NCBI GenBank assembly: GCA_019426215.1
Contig: CM033405.1
Coordinates: forward strand, 32,890,199 to 32,954,198
Length of the DNA: 64,000 nt
Source: Buddleja alternifolia
Taxonomy: Eukaryota; Streptophyta; Magnoliopsida; Lamiales; Scrophulariaceae
Direction of reading: 5' to 3'
Below the pieces are notes generated by a model. The model worked only from the letters and a program-made list of their open reading frames with translations, searched no databases and had not been told where the DNA came from. This document shows positions 57,159 to 64,000 of this stretch, in pieces; within the stretch, counting starts at the first letter, position 1, and the number at the start of each line of letters is the position of its first letter. Both the position numbers and the translations under genes were made by a program.

Positions 57159-57889
57159 CTACTAACTATTCGTTCTATATTTTTTAGAGTTTTATTAGTC
57201 TCTAAAAATTGTATTTCAAATTTATTTATTTTATCAATTACTTGGTTTATAGATCTCTTTGTTTTGATTTCTATTTGTTTTATTTTATTGCTTTCTAAAC
57301 TATATTTTAATTCTATTATATCGTCTTTAGTAGGAAAAAGTTTATTATATTTTTTAGCTATTTTCAAACTTTCTTCAGATTGTTGTTTAATATAATCCAA
57401 ATTATTACTTTCACCTCTTTTTATTATTTCTCTGTTTATTAAAAATGCTTCTTTTAATAATTCTAAGGTTTTATAAAATTTTGTATTTTCTAATTCTAAG
57501 TTTGAAGCTAGAGATATAAGTAAATCCGTTAAACTATTTAAGTGTTGATTTTCAGAATGTAAATTATGCTTAAAACTTTAATTAAATCTACAAATAAATT
57601 TATGTTTATCTAAAGAAATTATGGATCTATCGGCTAAACTATATTCTAAATCTAAATATTCTAATCTTTTAAAATTAGAAGGATCTATTTTAATAAAAGG
57701 CTGCTATTAATATATTTAAAACTAAAAGAAATTAGGTGGTGTGTTTATATAAATATTAACCCAATTATCTCTTCTGGTTATTAATTGGTTTCGTAATTCT
57801 AATATTAATTCCTGATTATTATAATCTAAATTTTCTAAAGTATTAAGATAATCAATGAAAAAGTTCAAAATATTATCGGGTACAGGCAT
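57155..57889 (-). pseudogene. Pararetrovirus 2 ORF1, interrupted
   Basis: ATG at 57889 and the stop at 57155 are in the same frame (245 codons), but several stops cluster at about 57705-57725 and another falls near 57578. The last 81 codons (from 57400) are open and coiled-coil-like. Length and position, directly upstream of ORF2 with an ATGA overlap, match ORF1 of badna/tungroviruses, whose function is poorly known. Confidence 0.6.
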
Positions 57890-57900
57890 GTAAATAACTT

Positions 57901-58195
57901 ATGAGTGCAATAAAAGTTTTATGCAGATTTATAAAAGCGGGTTGGGATTCCATTTTCTTTAAAAATGTATAATATTTCTCTCAAGATTTTTTTGATGTTT
58001 TTGTTGTTTTTTGGGGCCAAAATAAATCATTTTCAAAGTTTGGGGACTAAAGATAAATAAATTAAAAACATAGGGACCTTATACAGGATTTTAAATAAAT
58101 CTAGTGTCTTCAGTATTTCAGTATCGTAATAAAGTAGGGGGCCACTATTTTAGTGTTAGTAAGGGTATTTTGGACCTTTTAAAGCTAATGGGTCC
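57901..58195. other. Spacer with repeat-edge sequence
   Basis: No gene. GGGGACTAAAGATAAATAAATT and AGGGACCTTATACAGG resemble the sequence beyond the other end of the virus (49190-49240); they may be remnants of the target or the viral leader. Confidence 0.4.
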
Positions 58196-58203
58196 CACAT
58201 AGG

Positions 58204-58595
58204 TAGGGGTGTTCACGAGCCGAGCTCGAGCCGAGCCTGGTGATTTTTCCAAGCTCGAGCTCGATTATTTTCACCTGAGCTCGAGCTCGATCATTTCCAC
58301 CTGAGCTCGAGCTCGAGCTCGCGAGCTAAAACATCTATATTTTTTATTTTTAGTAAATTATATTATTATATTAATATATAAATATTATAATGTATATAAT
58401 ATATATATATATATATATTAAAATATATTAATTAAAAATATATATTAAAGGGAGCTCGAGAGCCCGAACACTTACAAACGAGCTCGAGCTCGGCTCGATC
58501 GCCTGCTCAAGCTCGTGAGGCTCAGCTCGAGCTCGAAAAGTCTCGAGCTCGAGTCGAGCTTTTTTTGAGCCGGTTCAATTCGGTGAACACCCCTA
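58204..58595. mobile_element. hAT MITE, 392 bp
   Basis: TIRs TAGGGGTGTTCAC and GTGAACACCCCTA are perfect inverted repeats, flanked by the 8-bp duplication CACATAGG (58196-58203 and 58596-58603). The interior is rich in GAGCTCGAGCTCGAG repeats in both arms, around an AT-rich centre. No transposase. Confidence 0.92.
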
Positions 58596-58603
58596 CACAT
58601 AGG

Positions 58604-59596
58604 CATATTTGAATAGTGAAAATGGGATGAGGCCTATGTGTTTTTCGTTTGTGCATTTGGGTCTATTTACTTAATTTCCCCGGAAAAAAAGGGTGCATCA
58701 ATCTACCCATGCATTAATTACCAAATCATCTTTATCACTATTGGCAAAGTAAAGTTATTAAAAATAATCTTACTTATATGAAAATAATACTCTTCATAAG
58801 CTTAATGCATGATAAGACTTGCGTAGTTGACATTATTAAAAATTTATGTGACAAAAATTGTGTACAACAATATAACTCTTGCAGATAGTTAGAGATAATG
58901 AACGTGATGACAATACAATCATAACAAGAATTGTCACACTCGTATTTAATTTGGTATAGCACGTAATTGTTAAACGTGACAACTAATTATAGAAGAGTTT
59001 AGAAGATCACAGAGTAAGCTAAGGAATCTCTTGTCTTTTGATCGAGCTCAAATTTATTCAACATCCTTCTTTTTATTTGAGAAATTATTTCTTTTGTGTA
59101 TCTATATTTCTATTGAAGTTGTTTTCGTTGTTCTATTGAAGATTGGACTTTTATTGTTAATTTGTGGGAAATGGGAATCATAACTGGGGCAATAAAGATT
59201 TAAATTTTTTGGGACGTCAAGAGAGAAAAAACAAAGAGCAATAAATTTGAGACCAATGAAGTATTTATTATACAAGATTAGATCAGGCCTAGTAAGGCAC
59301 TTTTAGTTTCTTGTTAGTTAGTCATTTACCATGTTCAGTTGTTCATCATACATATGCACCAGAAGCTCCAGAGCATACTCCTATAACACAATCGTGTTAA
59401 ACGCATAGATGAGTAAGTATACACAGGTAATTAGGTTATGGAGAAAGAGTTCGCATTTTTTTCTCCAAATCACAATATTTTCTCTCTCCACATCCTACCC
59501 AACTTTGCATACTCTTTTTCACTCGTCTAGACGTGTAACAGGAAGTATTACACGGTTCTATTACAGAAGATTAGCTGTGCAGAAGCTTATAGTGTC
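58604..59596. other. Intergenic and 3' flank of right methyltransferase
   Basis: No gene to about 59100; from there the sequence matches about 200-739 at the left end of the window, i.e. the duplicated 3' flank of the methyltransferase. Confidence 0.6.
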
Positions 59597-61274
59597 TCAA
59601 TTTGATGAGCCAACTTTTCCAATCCTTAAATAAATAGGAAAAGTAACAATCTTTTCAATCTTTCCATCTTCATTCCAAACCCTCTTGAAATCTTGAATCA
59701 CATTGTCTGTCAACAACTCCACACCCTTTTCTTTAGCAGTTTGGTACGCAGACCATGACCTTAAATAAGTGAAATAGTCCTCCATATCCATCACTTTCTC
59801 CGAATCAAACCGAAACGGCCCGTTATGCTCAAGCTCATCTACCGGCTCAAACAGGAAATCAATGGTTTCATATTTTTTGTCTACTAATTCACGAGGCGAT
59901 TCCCAATACGGGCCAGCATTAATGGTGTAAAATTTTTGGAACAATGAGTCGACATGCGTGTTAACTTCTGGCACAGTGTAACACCATGCAGCAATAACTC
60001 CATTAGGCTTCTTTAGAATCCATTTCACTTGCTGGTAGAATGTAGGGAGATCGAACCAGTGCATGGCTTGTGCTATGGTGACTAAATCGAAACTGGATTG
60101 TGATCCGATGTCGTGTTGTAGGTCGGACATGGATATGTTTGGGGAAGTGCATTGGTATTTTATGTTTGGCAGCTTTGGTGCAAATTCTAGTTGCTTTGGG
60201 CTTGTGTCTGTGGCTATCACATTCTTGTAGATGTTGGCTAGCTGTGTGAAAAATGAAACACTTTTGTTAGAACAGAATATTTCAAGAATGAACAAACAGT
60301 TTTCTCATAGTTAGGATTGGGAAAATTTGTGCATTAGTCTCGTCGGATAAGTCTCTTTCCAATTTTAGTCCCGATTTTTACAAACATGCAAAATTAATCT
60401 GATAAGATGCATTTGTTTGCATTTTTTTATCTCAACTGATAAAAAATGGATTGGAACCATTAGTTTGGTCATGTGATTAGCACTTGATTTAACGGCATGT
60501 GCAATCCAGGCGCAAAATTTCACCCATTTTTAACGGATGAGACCACAATTACATCGTACAAGTTGTAAGTTTTTAAACAATGAGAGTAAATTTGCAATAG
60601 GCGTGGGATCAATATTGCAATTTTCTCGTAATGAAATTATGACAACAAAGAAATACACCCTCATTCCATTTTTATGGTCTTGGTGGCAACAATCCTGGTA
60701 TCCATCACCACTATGATTTACTACTATCCACTCCCTTTGAATTGGAAGTGTTTCTGGTACACTATAGAATCACCTCGTTTTTATGTTTCTATTTTGACTT
60801 GATAGGAAGTTTTAGATGCAAGTTGATGAAATGATTTTTTTGTGTATCTTTACATTATAATTCCTCAAAGTAGAAAGCAGTAATTGAGAGTTAGTGATGA
60901 CACATTATTACGTTAAGTCAGTATTATTGGGGAAATAAGTAATAAGATTCATTTTAGGTATAGGAGCCTTATTTTGGGACATCCTGCAAACAAAATGGGA
61001 GTGAGACGGAAAATAAATCCATCTCAAATATACAAAACTCATGGATGGATTCACGGCTATATTTCACTATTATAGTTTTATCTTTGAAACCTTGTTTTCT
61101 TATAGTGATGAAGGAAAAACATACCACTTGGGCGGCTTGGCCGCTTCCGGTGCCGACATCCCATGCAAGATCATGAGAGGGGGTTTTGGATGCAATGAAA
61201 TTGAAGAGTTCTTGAGGGTAACTTGGCCTACCCACAGAATACTGTTTTGCCTGCTTGATGAACAATTGTGCCAT
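59597..61274 (-). CDS. SAM-dependent methyltransferase (right paralogue, full-length)
   Basis: Exon 1 61274-61125 (50 codons) and exon 2 60241-59597 (215 codons with stop) join in phase 0 across an 883-bp GT-AG intron, giving 264 aa. It starts MAQLFIKQAKQYSVGRPSYP. Motif I DVGTGSGQA is at residues about 39-47, the end of the second strand has VIATDTSPKQLEF, and DLVTIAQAMHWFDLP follows. The C-terminus is complete (VTFPIYLRIGKVGSSN). Class I methyltransferase of the Methyltransf_11 type; substrate unknown, probably cytosolic as there is no signal or membrane segment. It shares about nine of ten residues with the left copy and is the better candidate for the working gene. Confidence 0.88.
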
Positions 61275-61351
61275 CGCTCTCTATCCTTGTATGTATTGAC
61301 TATACTTTTTGTGTGTGATTAATGAGATGATGAAATCTGAAATTTGAGTCT

Positions 61352-61360
61352 CTATTTATA
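61352..61360 (-). promoter_or_regulatory. TATA box of right methyltransferase
   Basis: TATAAATAG about 80 bp upstream of the ATG, conserved with the left copy. Confidence 0.6.
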
Positions 61361-61449
61361 AAAAAATTTGGTCCATCCCTTTTGAGACTTTCAAGGGTGC
61401 TGTTGAATTGTGATAACAAAGATGTTCTTGACAACCAAGCTAAAGGCTT

Positions 61450-62088
61450 TAGCTAGGGAAGTTTCATTCTATATACTTTTGGATTACTTGGATTACTTGA
61501 ATGAATGGAGGGTCCAATTTGACCGGTCCCATTGGGATCTGATCTTTTGTTTTAAATTGATATTTCATCTCTAATTTTATTTATTTTTATATCCCCTTTT
61601 TTGGGTCCAATTTTCACATATACGTCCCTTATATGAAAAACGAATGGGAAAAGTCAATTCTACCACTGCAAAAAGTGAGTTAAACTCACGCTCCAGGCTT
61701 CCTGGAGAAAATAGGTCGGAATTTGAAAGAAAGGACAATTGGGATACATATTATATATATAAGGGACAAAAGTGTTATTTTTTTTACAAGAGGGACTAAA
61801 GCGAGAACTTGATGACACATGGGGGACGAACAAAGTTAATATCCCTTTTTTAAATATGTTAATAATATGAATTTTATACATGTGGCGTGTATATATAAAA
61901 TAGAATACAAGGTAAAACGTCGGCAGGTTGAAATTGGGCTAATACTCTCATTAACATAGAATTTAAATGTTCCATCATTTATTTTGGGAAAGTGTACCAA
62001 AGACCCGGTCATCCAAGAGTTACACTTCAAATTGTCTTCTGCAAGAGAAGCAAGTTTTGTTTCCCCCTTTTTTAATTGAATGTTTCAC
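61450..62088. repeat. Segmental duplication flank, copy 3
   Basis: Matches 2540-2731 plus 5361-5590 and 6195-6925 at the left end. It lacks the Helitron and both MITEs found there. A stretch at about 61610-61845 (CTCACGCTCCAGGCTTCC, GGGACAAAAGTG) is absent from the left copies and may be another small insertion. Confidence 0.7.
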
Positions 62089-62524
62089 TAGAGCTGTCAT
62101 CGGTTCGGTTCAATTCCAAATTGAACCGAAAATTTTGTTAACCGGCAATTTGATTTTCTGAAAAAACGAACCAAAAATCGAATCCAAAAAATTCTGATCG
62201 GGCCAAACCGAAATTTTCAAAAAAAAAAAAAAAAGGAAAAATCAACTTGAGTTGCATTATTTTAGAAAAAATTCACCTTATAAAAATTCACTTTCTTTCT
62301 TTCCTATAAGTTGTCATTAGGAAACACACTTTTTATAGTTTTTGGTCTATATTATACTATATAAAAAAATAAAAAGATTAAAAAAATCGGTTTTCAGTTA
62401 ATCGAAACCGAACCAAAAATTGAATTTTTGTTAAAAAAAAAATAATCAAAAACCGAACCGAATTCTCTGTTTTCGGTCCGGTTCGGCCGGTTAACCGAAT
62501 TTTCGGTTTTTATGAACACCCCTA
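62089..62524. mobile_element. hAT MITE, 436 bp
   Basis: The 5' end TAGAGCTGTCATCGG and the reverse complement of the 3' end TAGGGGTGTTCATAAA are imperfect TIRs of the same group as the 58.2-kb element. The 8-bp duplication TGTTTCAC is exact (62081-62088 and 62525-62532). The left paralogous flank at about 5890 reads TGTTTCACTATACTA with no insert. The interior is rich in GGTTCGGTT/AACCGAA repeats. Confidence 0.9.
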
Positions 62525-63905
62525 TGTTTCACTATACTATTTTTTCTATTAACAATTAGATTTATTATTTTATTAATGCACTTTTTTCTTATTTTTTAGT
62601 AACTCAAAAGTGAACAAGAGTTTCTTAAGAATTCATGTCCATTACACAAATAAAGAAAATTTGGCCTTAATTGGATGAATACTTTGTCTGTGAAAAATGG
62701 TTTTCCGACAAAATCCGAGAAAAAGATTTTTGAAATGTTGAGAAATGGTATTGAAATTATGTTCGTGTAGATTTTTTATTTTTATTTTTTTGGGTGGGGG
62801 AGGAATGACGAGTGATGACTATTATGCTCTTACGAAATTGTTAATGTGACATCTCTTATTTGGATGTAGTATTATTTAAAAAAAAAAAAAGGGACTCAAC
62901 ATGTTGTTTCAAAATTATTTTTCATTAATCATCGATTCGAGCTGTGAAATAAAGACAAGGTGGATTTATTTTTGACTTTGCACTGTTTCATATCAGGATA
63001 TGTGATTTATTAGATGCTAAATATTGACATTTCACGGAATACATTTTTTTTAATGTTTTGGAAGAGTGTCTAATCAAAAGAAAAAACTAATTTCTCTCTT
63101 TTTTATATATTGTTTTACGAAAATTGATTATGTTTTCTAATCCCTCTTCAGTTTGGGCGGAAGATGAGAAAGTAGGTTTTAAGGATTTTACTTTGGAAAA
63201 CGGCCAATTAAATGTGTTTTTATTTTTTTTAAGAAAAATCAGTTTTATATATCATTCAATCGAAAATTTACAACGCTGGGAACAATACAATTCATATCGA
63301 CTCAAACGATGTAGTAAGAACATCTGAAACACTAACTATCAAGTTATTGAAGATAACAAATCTTGAGAACTCACAACCAAACACAAGAAAATTCTTGTGC
63401 AACTTCTATTCAAGGAGAGATAAAACTCTCATTCGAGAGAGAAAACAAACTCTCATATGAGAGAGAAAATAAAATACTAAACAAAAAATCTAAAACGCTA
63501 TATAAAAACTTATGCATCACTCGTCTTCATCTTGTCAGATCTGTCTCTGTCTCGTTAGATCCATAGCCGTCTCGTCAGATTTGAAGATGTGATGTACAAG
63601 TTGAAGAAGGGTGCTCCAACCCAACCCGCCGACGATGGTGGTGGTAATAGTAATGAAGAAGACGACTGCTTCACCAAGCCATCTCCGGCGGAGGAATATA
63701 GAAGAAAAAGAAGACTAGGGTTTAGAGAGAGATAGGGAGAGAGAGAATTGTATGTCTTTGCATTATAGTGATATCTTTAAACGTGTTTTTGGTTAAACGT
63801 GTCTTTGCATTATAGTGATAACTTCCGTCAGTGTTAAGTTTAACCCATCCCGATTTAGGACGAACCCAATACACGTTACCTAATGAACCTGATTCGTAAT
63901 GAATT
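62525..63905. other. Duplication tail and intergenic DNA
   Basis: To about 62760 this continues the duplicated flank (match to 6950-7225). Beyond it there is no gene; GAGAGAGAAAACAAACTCTC-type short repeats occur near 63430-63470, and 63640-63735 has a leader-like GGCGGAGG...TAGGGTTTAGAGAGAG stretch with no frame after it. Confidence 0.5.
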
Positions 63906-64000
63906 CATACTAGATTGTTCTTGACAATATGTCATACATTTTATGAAAGCCCTATGTATCTACTTTAAAAGAAAAAAAAACGGTTTATTCCGAGCATTCT
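63906..64000 (+). repeat. 176-bp satellite, edge of another array
   Basis: About 95% identical to 30085-30175 (CATACTAGATTGTTCTTGAC, ATTTTATGAAAGCCCTATG). It is cut by the window end, so the array size is unknown. Confidence 0.85.

Larger units (their letters stand above)
49300..57900 (-). mobile_element. Endogenous pararetrovirus 2 (badna/tungrovirus-like with ORF4)
   Basis: Read on the minus strand: ORF1 (57889-57155), ORF2 (57158-56775, ATGA overlap with ORF1), a long ORF3 in one frame with movement, coat, protease, RT and RNase H (56724-51865), ORF4 (51919-50303), then a TATA box and tRNA-Met primer site. The ATGA overlap, the polyprotein and the second Cys-rich coat motif are badnavirus/tungrovirus traits; four ORFs in this order recall tungrovirus. 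The copy is linearised between the primer site and ORF1. There are no LTRs and no integrase. ORF1 and ORF3 carry stops and frameshifts, ORF2 and ORF4 do not. It is very AT-rich compared with the neighbouring NLR. Confidence 0.85.

Noticed and set aside
49300..57900. LTR retrotransposon
   Set aside because: No flanking LTRs and no integrase; movement protein, virion-associated ORFs and a viroplasmin-like domain are present instead.

Overview
The window looks like a gene-poor, repeat-rich stretch of a flowering-plant nuclear genome. It is AT-rich, its genes are intron-split, and it holds an R1/Rx-like NLR resistance gene, a mitotic B-type cyclin with the usual plant exon layout, plant LINEs, MITEs and integrated plant pararetroviruses. 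The R1-like NLR points to an asterid, possibly Lamiales; that placement is inference. There is no sign of bacterial, plasmid or phage DNA.

Only three genes look largely intact. Two are paralogous two-exon SAM-dependent methyltransferase genes on the minus strand near either end (740-2337 and 59597-61274). The third is an R1-like NLR on the minus strand (45052-48434). A cyclin B gene (40549-43024) is broken by several frameshifts.

The rest is nested mobile DNA. In order: a cyclin-leader fragment (1-80); the left methyltransferase; a Helitron (2732-5360) exactly at a site that is empty in the right paralogous flank; MITEs; the 3' part of a Ty3/Gypsy (Tat/Athila-like) element that appears to carry an inorganic pyrophosphatase fragment (about 9.3-13.3 kb); LINE, SINE and Copia fragments (13.3-15.6 kb); a full-length LINE with a 16-bp target duplication (16994-23995) that itself holds an 834-bp hAT-like element; a 6.8-kb unit with long inverted ends filled with satellite DNA (24020-30827); an endogenous pararetrovirus on the plus strand (about 31.1-38.7 kb); the cyclin pseudogene and the NLR; a second endogenous pararetrovirus of a different lineage on the minus strand (about 49.3-57.9 kb); an hAT MITE; the right methyltransferase; another hAT MITE; and, at the right edge, a return of the satellite.

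The methyltransferase genes and their upstream DNA form a segmental duplication, so each copy acts as an empty-site control for insertions in the other. The two viruses differ in layout. The plus-strand one has the coat domain before the movement domain, then a separate pol and a viroplasmin-like ORF, as in cavemo/solendoviruses. The minus-strand one has badna/tungrovirus-like ORF1/ORF2/polyprotein order and a badnavirus-type second Cys cluster, yet also an uninterrupted 538-codon ORF4 with a viroplasmin-type domain. That combination is the most promising candidate for something poorly described. All homology calls rest on reading motifs; no database search was run.
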